NCBI GenBank assembly: GCA_964534125.1
Contig: CAZHOJ010000003.1
Span: 124,001-188,000 of the forward strand
Reading direction: 5' to 3'
DNA: 64,000 nt
DNA from: 2-02-FULL-55-14 sp964534125
GTDB taxonomy: Bacteria > Bacteroidota > Ignavibacteria > UBA10030
Made by a program: the position numbers and the translations under genes. The notes under the pieces are model-generated. The model saw nothing but the letters and a program-made list of their open reading frames with translations. It did not search any database and had not been told where the DNA came from. Shown here piece after piece: positions 15,702 through 23,832 of this stretch. How positions within the stretch are numbered: the first letter of the stretch is position 1; each line of letters starts with the position of its first letter.

Positions 15702-16994
15702 CTACCGAAAAGAGACGGAGATTCCCTCAAAGCTCGTGCCCTCCAACGGGCTGTCGCCTGCCTTGTACGAGCTCGTGTGATACGCGATCTCCAGGTGAGC
15801 GAGCAGGTACGATGCGATACCGGAACCAACGCTGTCGCCGAAGAGCAGGTTCAGAACCTGGGTGACTCCTCGTGAGCGTATCGTGTACCCCTCTGTCGTG
15901 AAGGGGCTGAAACCGGGCCCGTCGTACGAACCCCTCCGGATGGCGAAGATCTCCAGTGCCTGGATCTCGTAGCCGCCGTGGATGTCGAACCTGTCTGTCC
16001 CTTTGCCCACCACGACGTTCGTCATATAACTCATGTCTCCCGGCCAGCTTTTATAGCTCCAATCTGCATTGGTCCTCCGGACGAGGACCTCGTCCGCCTG
16101 CCGGACGCGCGTGAACGTCAGAAGCTCCCAGCGTGAACCGGTCCTTTCTGTGGCCGCCCCCAGCCGCACCGCAAGTCCCATCGAGCTCATCCTCGGCAGC
16201 GGGTCGCGCGTACCCAGGTCGCCGTACACAATGTCATCCCCGACGTTGGCAAACGCATGGGAGATGGTGATATCCACAATAGGGACGATCGGGGAAAACT
16301 TCTTTTCCCGTGAGAACAGCTCACCGAGGGGCAGGGTGATCGTCAGCCCATAGTCCCCGGCCGTCGCCTCCCCCTTCCCGGATATCTGTTCCTGTGCTGT
16401 ACCGAACGGTGGGAGGTTCGACTCGATCTTCTTCCTGCTCAATCCGAGACCGATGCGCACTCCCACATCAAGTCCTACAGCGAGCGAATAGATGCTTGCA
16501 TTCTCCGACGCTGCGAAAGTCTCGATGGGATCGGGGCTGTTCAGTGTCCGCACGAACGTCCCAAGATTCAGCAGGACCCGCGCATACCCGACACCAACGC
16601 CGAGCGTGAATGGAAGGTCCAGGACATCGTTCAGACGAAATCCTGCAGAGAAAGCATCCCCGCGGATATCGAGGCCATTGATGCCGAAGGAAGGAAACCA
16701 CTGCGTGGGGGACGTGTAGATGCCTGCGGACACATATCGGTCGAGGGCTCCGATACCGATGTGTCCGGGATTCATGAACTGCGACCAGGCGTCATCGCTG
16801 CCGTATGCGCCCGATGCTTCGCCGATCCCGTTCCCCAGAGGCGACAACGAAATGCGCAGGAACGGCACGCCAGTCGTTATCACCTGGGCAGAAGCAAGCT
16901 GGCTGTGGAGGATGATGATCCCGCACAGAGGGACGAGCACTCGCCCGATCCTGCTCAATACTGAGGAAGACTCGGATCGATCTCCCGTGCCCAT
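15702..16994 (-). CDS. PorV/PorQ-like outer-membrane beta-barrel protein
   Basis: A 430-residue protein with a signal peptide ending near LASAQ (residue ~36). Right after it comes the PorV-like start: FLRISLSPLGNGIGEASGAYGSDDAWSQFMNPG, the 'amphipathic strand, small residues, one NP-G' signature of this family in FCB bacteria. The remainder is a series of amphipathic strands ending in an aromatic-rich segment. PorV proteins sit in the outer membrane and help type IX secretion. ATG 16994 has AGGAGGG 9 nt upstream and overlaps the end of the MoeB-like gene by 40 bp. Confidence 0.65.
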   Translation of the reverse strand: MGTGDRSESSSVLSRIGRVLVPLCGIIILHSQLASAQVITTGVPFLRISLSPLGNGIGEASGAYGSDDAWSQFMNPGHIGIGALDRYVSAGIYTSPTQWFPSFGINGLDIRGDAFSAGFRLNDVLDLPFTLGVGVGYARVLLNLGTFVRTLNSPDPIETFAASENASIYSLAVGLDVGVRIGLGLSRKKIESNLPPFGTAQEQISGKGEATAGDYGLTITLPLGELFSREKKFSPIVPIVDITISHAFANVGDDIVYGDLGTRDPLPRMSSMGLAVRLGAATERTGSRWELLTFTRVRQADEVLVRRTNADWSYKSWPGDMSYMTNVVVGKGTDRFDIHGGYEIQALEIFAIRRGSYDGPGFSPFTTEGYTIRSRGVTQVLNLLFGDSVGSGIASYLLAHLEIAYHTSSYKAGDSPLEGTSFEGISVSFR

Positions 16995-18091
16995 GCGAGT
17001 ATCCCTCCTGTGAGGTTCTTCACATCTGAGAATCCGGCACCTTGGAGGAACCGTACCGCTGTGGCGCTGCGGCTCCCGCTCCTGCAGTAGACGATGGTCT
17101 CCGCGGCGGGATCAAGCTCATCCACCCTTTGCGCGAGCTTATGGAGCGGGATGAGCTTTCCGCCGATGTTCACGAACAGGTGCTCCTCCTGCTGCCTGAC
17201 GTCCAGAAGCACGAACGTCTCCTTGCTGTCCTTCTTCTTCTTGAGCTCCGCAACTGTGATCACAGGGACCATAGACTGCTTTTCCTTCTCAGAATGTGGA
17301 TCGCAAAATGCTTCGTAGTCGATGAGCCTGTCGATGGTCGGCCGGTCACCGCATACCGGGCATGCCGGATCTTTCCGGAGATGCATCGTTTGCATCTCCG
17401 TCCGGAGCGCGTCGAACAGCACCAGCTTGCCAATGAGAGGTTCCCCGATACCTGCCACCAATTTCAGCGCCTCGGTCACCTGCAATGTACCGATGATGCC
17501 GGGGAGGACGCCGAGCACACCCGCCTCTGCGCACCCCGGAGAGAGCTCCGGAGGGGGCGGTGCGGGATACAAGCACCGGTAGCACGGACCCCTGGCGGCA
17601 TCGAACACAGCGACCTGTCCCTCGAACCGGAAGACGCTTCCGTACACCAGCGGCTTCTTCAGCAGGACGCACGCGTCGTTCAGAAGATAACGCGTGGGGA
17701 AATTGTCCGTCGCATCGATGACGACATCGTATCCCTTCAGGATGCTGAGTGCATTTTCCGATGCGAGGCGCTCCCGGTGCTCCACGACCTTCACGAGCGG
17801 ATTTATCTTCCCGACGGACATTCGGGCTGATCCGACCTTGTGCGTTCCTATCTGCCCGGTATCATGGATGATCTGGCGCTGAAGATTGCTGATATCCACG
17901 ACATCATCGTCGGCAATCCCTATAGTGCCGATCCCCGCCGCGGCCAGATACATGATGGCCGGCGACCCAAGGCCCCCTGCCCCGACGACGAGAACGGATG
18001 ACTCCCTGCACTTCTGCTGTGCCTCCGGGCCGAACCCGGGGAGCACGAAGTGGCGGGAATAGCGGGCCAGCTCTTCCTGGGTGAACTGAAT
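16955..18091 (-). CDS. MoeB/ThiF-type adenylyltransferase fused to rhodanese
   Basis: An E1-like enzyme plus rhodanese domain (MoeZ/MoeBR type), about 378 residues. It has the GAGGLG nucleotide loop, DATDNF (catalytic Asp), zinc cysteines CYRC and CPVC, and a rhodanese active loop YCRSGSRSA. Such proteins adenylate a MoaD/ThiS-like carrier and supply sulfur for molybdopterin, thiamine or related sulfur transfer. The first conventional codon in frame is GTG 18046, but that drops the conserved N-terminus FTQEELARYSRHF, whose second Arg corresponds to catalytic Arg14 of E. coli MoeB. The conserved segment is encoded in frame upstream without ATG, GTG or TTG; ATT 18091 is the best-placed codon. 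See the finding on the heptamer array. Confidence 0.8.
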   Translation of the reverse strand: MQFTQEELARYSRHFVLPGFGPEAQQKCRESSVLVVGAGGLGSPAIMYLAAAGIGTIGIADDDVVDISNLQRQIIHDTGQIGTHKVGSARMSVGKINPLVKVVEHRERLASENALSILKGYDVVIDATDNFPTRYLLNDACVLLKKPLVYGSVFRFEGQVAVFDAARGPCYRCLYPAPPPPELSPGCAEAGVLGVLPGIIGTLQVTEALKLVAGIGEPLIGKLVLFDALRTEMQTMHLRKDPACPVCGDRPTIDRLIDYEAFCDPHSEKEKQSMVPVITVAELKKKKDSKETFVLLDVRQQEEHLFVNIGGKLIPLHKLAQRVDELDPAAETIVYCRSGSRSATAVRFLQGAGFSDVKNLTGGILAWAREIDPSLPQY

Positions 18092-18126
18092 GATTGTCGA
18101 GCGACGATCGTCGATTGTCGATTCTC
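18092..18126. repeat. Heptamer tandem array at the MoeB-like 5' end
   Basis: Five 7-bp units in a row: GATTGTC, GAGCGAC, GATCGTC, GATTGTC, GATTCTC. The array begins immediately next to the first conserved codons of the MoeB-like gene, where its start codon and ribosome site should be. Confidence 0.75.
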
Positions 18127-18255
18127 CCTGTCAACCCGCTTCAGGTAGGGACATATGAGCGGATCGTTGGAACAATGAAGGGCAAAGTAGTGATGGGTTC
18201 GCTTCGAGTCAATCTTCCGTTGCATTTTGCATCCTGTGCACATAGCTTGGAACAC

Positions 18256-19578
18256 ATGGATCAGCTGTCAGTCAATGTCGTCAGACGAGCCCTGCTTGTC
18301 ATTCTTCTGATCGCTCTCGCGTTCCGTGCAGGAGCCGCTTTGCTGCTCGAGCCTCCTCTTCTGTCTGACGATAAAGACTATGTCACGTTGGCAACCTCGC
18401 TTGTCCAGGACGGTTCCTATGCGCTTGATGGCACGTTGACCGCATACAGACCACCGGGCTACCCGTTCTTCCTCGCCTCCATCTTCACTGTATTCGGTCA
18501 TTCGTTGGTGGCCGTGCGCCTGGTCCAGGTACTGCTGGATACCTTCATCTGCCTGCTCCTCTTCCGCCTTGCCTTGAGGTATATCGGGTCCCGGTATGCG
18601 CTCGTTGCCACCGCCGTGTACGCCGTTTTTCCTCTCCAGCTGCTCTACGTCGCATCGGCCATGAGCGAAACGGTGTTCACGTTCCTCTTTCTGCTTTCGG
18701 TCACGCTGCTCACTGAGAAGGATGCGGACTGGCGGACCTATGCGATGGCCGGGATCGCCGCAGGACTTTCCATGCTCGTCCGGCCGACGGGAATGCTGCT
18801 CTTCGTGCTGATTTTCTTCTTCCCTGCCATGCTCACGGTACCCTGGCACAAGCAGCTCCGGACCGCGATCCCTTTCTTCATCGCAGCGCTGATCGTTATC
18901 GGACCATGGCTACTGCGAAACGAAGCGGCGTTCGGACGGCTGACGCTGGCCAGCCACGCGGGAGTGAACTTCTGGATCGGGAATCATGAAGGAGCGAACG
19001 GATCGTACTCCTATCCGGAGGGAAATCCGCTCACCAACATCGAGGACGAGTTCGCCAGGTCGGACGAGGGCTTTCGGCTGGGGCTGGAATTCCTCGCGTC
19101 ACATCCCCTGAAGGCTGCAGTGATCACGGGGAAGAAGTTCGCCCATTTCTTCGGCATCGACTACTGGGCGCTCATGTCCCATCAGTACGACCCATCGTGG
19201 AGCAGCGCAAACAGGCTTTCCGGTGTGGTCGGCAATCTTTCGCCGGCGAGCATCCTGGCGACCCATCTTCCCGTGATGGTCGTATGCCTGCTTGCGCTGT
19301 TCTGTCTTGCTGCATTGCCGGAGCCCGAGCGCCGGCAATGGATGGTCATCGCGTTACTCGTCTCCATCTGGCTTCTCGTGCACCTGGCGTTCTTCGGCTC
19401 GGCGCGGATGCGGGTCCCCATGCATCCGTTCCTCATCCTGGCCGCCGTGAAGGGCTGGACCCTCCTGAGGAGCGGTCTATATCCTCATACGACGGTCCGG
19501 AAGGCCGTCCTGGTATCGGTAGGATCGCTCCTCGTCGCGGGGTGGGTCGTCGAGGCCTCGATCCTTCTCTCCTACTGA
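18256..19578 (+). CDS. ArnT/PMT-like membrane glycosyltransferase
   Basis: A 440-residue polytopic protein of the GT-C superfamily (PMT_2/ArnT-like). The first luminal loop holds the acidic motif LLSDDKDYVTLA and is followed by YRPPGYPFFLA, both typical of lipid-phosphate-sugar-dependent transferases. About ten membrane helices follow, with a small soluble loop (WIGNHEGANGSYSYPEGN). I chose ATG 18256 because it directly precedes the first helix; the frame is open upstream to 18094 without a better site. It may act with the oligosaccharyltransferase encoded at 23833. The last 7 bp overlap the convergent peptidase gene. Confidence 0.75.
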   Translation: MDQLSVNVVRRALLVILLIALAFRAGAALLLEPPLLSDDKDYVTLATSLVQDGSYALDGTLTAYRPPGYPFFLASIFTVFGHSLVAVRLVQVLLDTFICLLLFRLALRYIGSRYALVATAVYAVFPLQLLYVASAMSETVFTFLFLLSVTLLTEKDADWRTYAMAGIAAGLSMLVRPTGMLLFVLIFFFPAMLTVPWHKQLRTAIPFFIAALIVIGPWLLRNEAAFGRLTLASHAGVNFWIGNHEGANGSYSYPEGNPLTNIEDEFARSDEGFRLGLEFLASHPLKAAVITGKKFAHFFGIDYWALMSHQYDPSWSSANRLSGVVGNLSPASILATHLPVMVVCLLALFCLAALPEPERRQWMVIALLVSIWLLVHLAFFGSARMRVPMHPFLILAAVKGWTLLRSGLYPHTTVRKAVLVSVGSLLVAGWVVEASILLSY

Positions 19579-21701
19579 TCCTTTCCGCCCGCCCGATACT
19601 CCTTCACGCCCATATTATAAAGCGTGAATGCGTACTTATCGGCCACTTCTTCGATGATCTTTGACGTCGGCTTGCCGCCGCCATGTCCCGCCTTCGTTTC
19701 GATGCGGATGAGGACCGGGCTCTTGCCCGTGTGACGCTCCTGCAGTGTCGCGATGTACTTGAAAGAATGGGCAGGGACAACACGGTCGTCGTGATCCGCC
19801 GTCGTTACCAATACTGCAGGATAGTCCGCTGCCTTGATGTTGTGGAGCGGGGAGTATCCGCGCAGGTACGAGAACTGCACGGAATCATCGCTGGAGCCAT
19901 AGTCCCGCGTCCATGCCCATCCGATTGTGAAGGTGTGGAATCGGAGCATGTCCATGACGCCGACCGCTGGCAGGCCCACGGCGAACAGGTCCGGACGCTG
20001 GTTGAGGACCGCCCCAACGAGGAGACCTCCGTTCGACGCCCCTTCGATGGCCAGCTTCTTCGGCGATGTGTACTTCTGTGCGATCAGGTGCTCTCCCGCC
20101 GCGATGAAATCGTCGAACACGTTCTGCTTCTGCAGCTTCGTCCCCGCCTCGTGCCAGTCCTCGCCATACTCCCCGCCCCCGCGAATGTTCGCCACAGCGT
20201 AGACGCCGCCTGTCTCCAGCCACACCATCCGGGCCGTGCTGAATGAAGGCAGGATGCTGATATTGAAACCACCGTATCCGTAGAGGATGGTCGGATTGGA
20301 CCCGTCCATCGCTATTCCTTCTTTGTGCACGATGAACATCGGAACGCTCGTGCCGTCCTTGCTCTTGTAGAAGACCTGTTGCGTGACGTATCCATCCGTC
20401 GGCATTGCATAATCCGACGCGCGGAACTGCTCAGACGTGCCCGACGCAAGATCCATTCTGTAGATGACCGACGGATATGTAAATGACGTGAACACGTAGA
20501 ACGCATGCGTGTCTTCCCGCTTCCCGCCTGCGAATCCGACGGTGCCGAGGGCGGGCAGCGTCAGTTCGCGCTCCAGAGTGCCGTCCTCAGCGTAGACATA
20601 CGCCCGGTGGCTCGCGTCCTTGATGTACACTGTGAGCAACTTCCCTCCGACATCCGTCACATCGGAGAGGACCTCCTCCTTCTCGGGGATGATTTCCTTC
20701 CATGATTCCTCGGCCGGATCCTCCGGATCGATGAGGACCACCCTGTTCTTCGGCGCCTTGTAGTTCGTGAACACGAGAAGCTTCGACCCGACGTTCCGGA
20801 TCACACCGAACTGGTGGTCATAGGTCACGACGATCGGCATCCATTGGGGATCCTTCCGGGTATGGTCCCTCACGAACAGGGGATTTCCCTTTTCCCCGCC
20901 CTGGAAACCAGTGAGGATCGAAAAGCGCTCGTCCTCCGTCACGCCGACGCCGAAGTTGCGCTTCGGATGCTCCATGTCCTCGTAGACGAGCTTGTCTTCC
21001 GACTGCGGTGTGCCGAGGCGGTGGAAGAAGACCTTATGGAACTCGTTGGAGGCCGTCAATATGTCCGACTCTTTTGCGGGAGCGTCGTAGCGGCTGTAAT
21101 AGAAGCCGTCCCCCTGCCAGCTGATGCCGGTAAACTTCGCCCACTCGATGTTGTCGGGCAGAAGCTCTTTGGTCTTCGTATCCATCACATAGATGTCGCG
21201 CCAGTCGGAGCCGCTCCGTGTGAGCGCATAGGCGTAGTAGCGTCCGTCCTTCGAGAACGCGGCGCCGGCAAGGGCGACGGTGCCATCCTCGGAGAAAGAG
21301 TTGGGGTCCAGAAATACCTCCGCCTGTCCGCCAAGCTCCTTCTGACGGTAGATGACGCTCTGGTTCTGGAGACCGTCGTTCTTGCTGAAATACCAGTAGT
21401 CACCTTCTTTCCTGGGCGCAGAGTAACGCGGATAGTTCCACACTTCCGTCAGACGCTTCTTCAGTGCTTCCCGGTACGGTATCTTCTCCAGGTATGCGAA
21501 GGTAATGTCGTTCTGCTGCTCCACCCACTCGGCGAGCTCCGGTGCGTCATTCGCTTCCATCCACCGATAGGGATCGGCAACCTCCGTACCATGGTAGACG
21601 TCGACATGGTCTACTTTCTTCGTCTTCGGATACGTGATCGTTTGTGCGTACGCCAAACCCGCCACAAACAGCAATGCGATGAAAAGCTTCATGAGCTTCA
21701 T
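19572..21701 (-). CDS. Exported prolyl oligopeptidase (S9A)
   Basis: A 709-residue serine peptidase with a signal peptide (cleavage after AYA, residue ~19). The beta-propeller covers about residues 75-430. The alpha/beta-hydrolase domain has the family's YGYGGF oxyanion-region motif, NIRGGGEYGEDWH, catalytic Ser in GASNGG (about 555), Asp in DHDDRVVP (about 637) and His in KAGHGGG (about 674). It should cleave short peptides after proline in the periplasm. ATG 21701 has GGAGGG just upstream. Confidence 0.92.
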   Translation of the reverse strand: MKLMKLFIALLFVAGLAYAQTITYPKTKKVDHVDVYHGTEVADPYRWMEANDAPELAEWVEQQNDITFAYLEKIPYREALKKRLTEVWNYPRYSAPRKEGDYWYFSKNDGLQNQSVIYRQKELGGQAEVFLDPNSFSEDGTVALAGAAFSKDGRYYAYALTRSGSDWRDIYVMDTKTKELLPDNIEWAKFTGISWQGDGFYYSRYDAPAKESDILTASNEFHKVFFHRLGTPQSEDKLVYEDMEHPKRNFGVGVTEDERFSILTGFQGGEKGNPLFVRDHTRKDPQWMPIVVTYDHQFGVIRNVGSKLLVFTNYKAPKNRVVLIDPEDPAEESWKEIIPEKEEVLSDVTDVGGKLLTVYIKDASHRAYVYAEDGTLERELTLPALGTVGFAGGKREDTHAFYVFTSFTYPSVIYRMDLASGTSEQFRASDYAMPTDGYVTQQVFYKSKDGTSVPMFIVHKEGIAMDGSNPTILYGYGGFNISILPSFSTARMVWLETGGVYAVANIRGGGEYGEDWHEAGTKLQKQNVFDDFIAAGEHLIAQKYTSPKKLAIEGASNGGLLVGAVLNQRPDLFAVGLPAVGVMDMLRFHTFTIGWAWTRDYGSSDDSVQFSYLRGYSPLHNIKAADYPAVLVTTADHDDRVVPAHSFKYIATLQERHTGKSPVLIRIETKAGHGGGKPTSKIIEEVADKYAFTLYNMGVKEYRAGGKDQ

Positions 21702-21746
21702 AGACCCTCCGGTATGAATCGAGTGTGGATACAGTCAGCGTTATGA

Positions 21747-22520
21747 TCAGAACGTGAATCCGATCCTGAAACGGCTGGAGCGGACGTTGTACTCGATGAG
21801 ATTCTCGCCGTAGCCGTGCCAGAACTGGAGCAGAAGGAACGGATTCGTCCCCAGCACATTGAAACCAAGCGTGGTGAGAGGCCGGGCCATCAGATTCACC
21901 ACGAGTGTGAACGACTTGAACTCCCTGTCGAATCCCGGCCGCACGGTCACTTCGAGCCTGTTGTTCTCGGGGTCGGGAAAGAGATACAGGATACCGGTGA
22001 CCTGACCGAATCCGATGAATGTACGGATGTCCTTGTTCTCTGCTGCAATGAAGAACGGGACCCAGAATCGGGGCTCAGCATAGAAGAGATCGTCGACGAT
22101 GCGGATCCGGGTGGCGACAGTGATCTTGTTCCAGCTGCGCGAATCCGGTCCGCTCTTCCCGTTCGATTCATGTTCTATTCCGGTCTGCAGGTATTCCAGG
22201 ATCATATTCGGGCCGCCCGTGAGCCGGTAGAACAGCTCGGGCATGTGGTTGCTCTCGCGGAACGGCGTCGAATGCTGCCAGTCGTACAGGTCCCAGAACG
22301 ACCGCTGCGAATACGCGAAGTAGAGCGGGTAGTTCGTGAAGATCCGGTAACGAATGCTGAGCTGGAACGTGACCTGGGCATCGAATGTGAATCCCCCGAC
22401 GACATAGTTCAGGCGATAGCGCTCGATATCGCCACGCCAGGGCTGCACCTTCTCCGCGCTGGTCTGTCCGGCCAGCGGAGCGCATAAGAGGACACCTGCG
22501 AGCAACGCGCATGATCTCAT
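21747..22520 (-). CDS. pldA: Outer-membrane phospholipase A1
   Basis: A 257-residue OMPLA homologue with a signal peptide ending near LAGQ. The active-site segment IEHESNGKSGPDSRSWNK contains the His, Ser and Asn equivalent to E. coli His142, Ser144 and Asn156. FRESNHMPELFY upstream is also family-typical. The remainder reads as amphipathic strands of a 12-stranded barrel ending in Phe. It hydrolyses acyl chains of phospholipids misplaced in the outer leaflet. ATG 22520 overlaps the stop of the upstream gene as ATGA; the frame is open to 22589 but the longer form would mask the signal peptide. Confidence 0.9.
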   Translation of the reverse strand: MRSCALLAGVLLCAPLAGQTSAEKVQPWRGDIERYRLNYVVGGFTFDAQVTFQLSIRYRIFTNYPLYFAYSQRSFWDLYDWQHSTPFRESNHMPELFYRLTGGPNMILEYLQTGIEHESNGKSGPDSRSWNKITVATRIRIVDDLFYAEPRFWVPFFIAAENKDIRTFIGFGQVTGILYLFPDPENNRLEVTVRPGFDREFKSFTLVVNLMARPLTTLGFNVLGTNPFLLLQFWHGYGENLIEYNVRSSRFRIGFTF

Positions 22521-23149
22521 CGTTTCACCTGTCGCCTTGGACGCAAAGGTCTGCGGATCATAGAGGATAGCTCTGGCGACTTCGGCCATATCTGCCGGGC
22601 GAGGAAGTACACCGACATACCCGTGCCGGCCAGTGCAGTGAGAATGCCTCCGTAGAATGCGATATTCGCCAAAAACTCTGCCTGATGCTGAGCCTGAAAG
22701 TGGTTCAGCAGATTACCCCAGTCGTGCGTATGCTTGTTGCGCGTGATGAGCGGCAACGAGCGGAACGGCGCGTCAAAAATGTACGGCGTCAGATCGATCA
22801 GATGCACTCCCGTGAGCGTGAGGTAGACCGTCCACCAGAAGGAATGCTGCCGCAGGGCGACGACGACCAGGATGAGCGGGAATGCCACCTGCCAGAAGGA
22901 GCCGCCGAAGATCGTCAGCGCATAGCCGAGGGGGGTGAAGATGAGATGGCCCGCCTCGTGCAGGGGAAGAATGATACCGGCCTTCCAGATCATATACAAA
23001 AAACCCGGATCGCCGGGAGGAAAGACGGACGTGGAGCCTGCGGTCTGCCAGAAGAGAACGAACGCAAGCAGCGCCACGATCCCCTGACCGATGATGGCCC
23101 CCGGAGAGACTAAGGAAGGCTTTTGAGAGATTGGCAGGGTGTCTGTCAT
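22517..23149 (-). CDS. Membrane protein with HEAGH motif, possible M50-like protein
   Basis: A 210-residue protein with about four to five helices. One helix contains LPLHEAGHLIF, matching the zinc-binding HExxH of membrane-embedded metallopeptidases. The usual second metal-ligand motif of M50 peptidases is not clear, so proteolysis is unproven. ATG 23149 was chosen; the frame is open to 23197 across repeat sequence. It overlaps pldA by 4 bp and so is probably co-translated with it. Confidence 0.65.
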   Translation of the reverse strand: MTDTLPISQKPSLVSPGAIIGQGIVALLAFVLFWQTAGSTSVFPPGDPGFLYMIWKAGIILPLHEAGHLIFTPLGYALTIFGGSFWQVAFPLILVVVALRQHSFWWTVYLTLTGVHLIDLTPYIFDAPFRSLPLITRNKHTHDWGNLLNHFQAQHQAEFLANIAFYGGILTALAGTGMSVYFLARQIWPKSPELSSMIRRPLRPRRQVKR

Positions 23150-23160
23150 GGGAAAAAGGC

Positions 23161-23258
23161 GTGACACGAAGATCCGCGAAAGTGTACGAAGCTCCACGAA
23201 ACGTTTTGGATATACACCTTCGCGGAACTTCGGCTTGCTTCGTGGAACCTCGTGCGAT
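23161..23258. repeat. Inverted array of decamer repeats ending CGAA
   Basis: Four forward 10-bp units each end in CGAA (23161-23200). After an 18-bp gap come four 10-bp units in the opposite orientation beginning TTCG or CTCG (23219-23258). Opposed units such as TCCGCGAA and TTCGCGGA can pair, giving a long cruciform. No gene is visible between 23150 and 23276. Confidence 0.6.
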
Positions 23259-23276
23259 TCTTTTCGCGATGATCGA

Positions 23277-23690
23277 TCAAGGCTTTTGCTCCATAAGCTT
23301 GCCCAGGACTGCTCCCAGGATCACCCCCCAGCAGACTCCATAGACCGTCATGACCCACGCCACCCAGTACGGGAAGCCCTCGATCAAGAGGTGGAGAAAA
23401 TGGAACATGGGAAAACTCATGACGATGCCGACATAGAATCCGAAGAGCGCTCCTCCTTTGATACCGGAGGCGAAGGAGCCCCGAACCCTGAGATAGAACC
23501 ACGCAATGACCAGCACGGCAACGAAGTCGCCCAGGATGTAGAACGGCATGAGCGACGGCTCCTGCCTGAAAACACCCGCATAGCGCTGATAGACGGGTCC
23601 GGCGAAGAGGACCTCCTGAAGAATGAAATCGAGGACATTCATCACGACCCCGCCGACGGCAACGGCGAGCCAGAAGCGGCCTTCTTTCAT
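23277..23690 (-). CDS. Small membrane protein of unknown function
   Basis: A 137-residue protein with four predicted helices. The N-terminal helix (FWLAVAVGGVVMNVLDFILQ) is followed by a soluble segment around YQRYAGVFRQEP. No family is recognised with confidence. ATG 23690 lies 18-30 bp from the heptamer array at 23708, and AAGGAG is present 4-9 nt upstream. Confidence 0.65.
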   Translation of the reverse strand: MKEGRFWLAVAVGGVVMNVLDFILQEVLFAGPVYQRYAGVFRQEPSLMPFYILGDFVAVLVIAWFYLRVRGSFASGIKGGALFGFYVGIVMSFPMFHFLHLLIEGFPYWVAWVMTVYGVCWGVILGAVLGKLMEQKP

Positions 23691-23707
23691 TGGAGCTCCT
23701 TATGGAG

Positions 23708-23756
23708 AGACAAAAGACGAGAGACGAAAGATGAAAGAAATTCGATGGAAGATGTT
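23708..23756. repeat. Heptamer tandem array, AGAYRAA type
   Basis: Seven 7-bp units: AGACAAA, AGACGAG, AGACGAA, AGATGAA, then the more degenerate AGAAATT, CGATGGA and AGATGTT. It lies upstream of the small membrane protein gene (minus strand). Units resemble those at 35981-36050. Confidence 0.65.
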
Positions 23757-23832
23757 CTGACGCATAGTGTACCAATGAAACGAGTGTGAGGCAAGGGACG
23801 AACCGACCTTGAGATTCTGTCCCCAGTATGGT

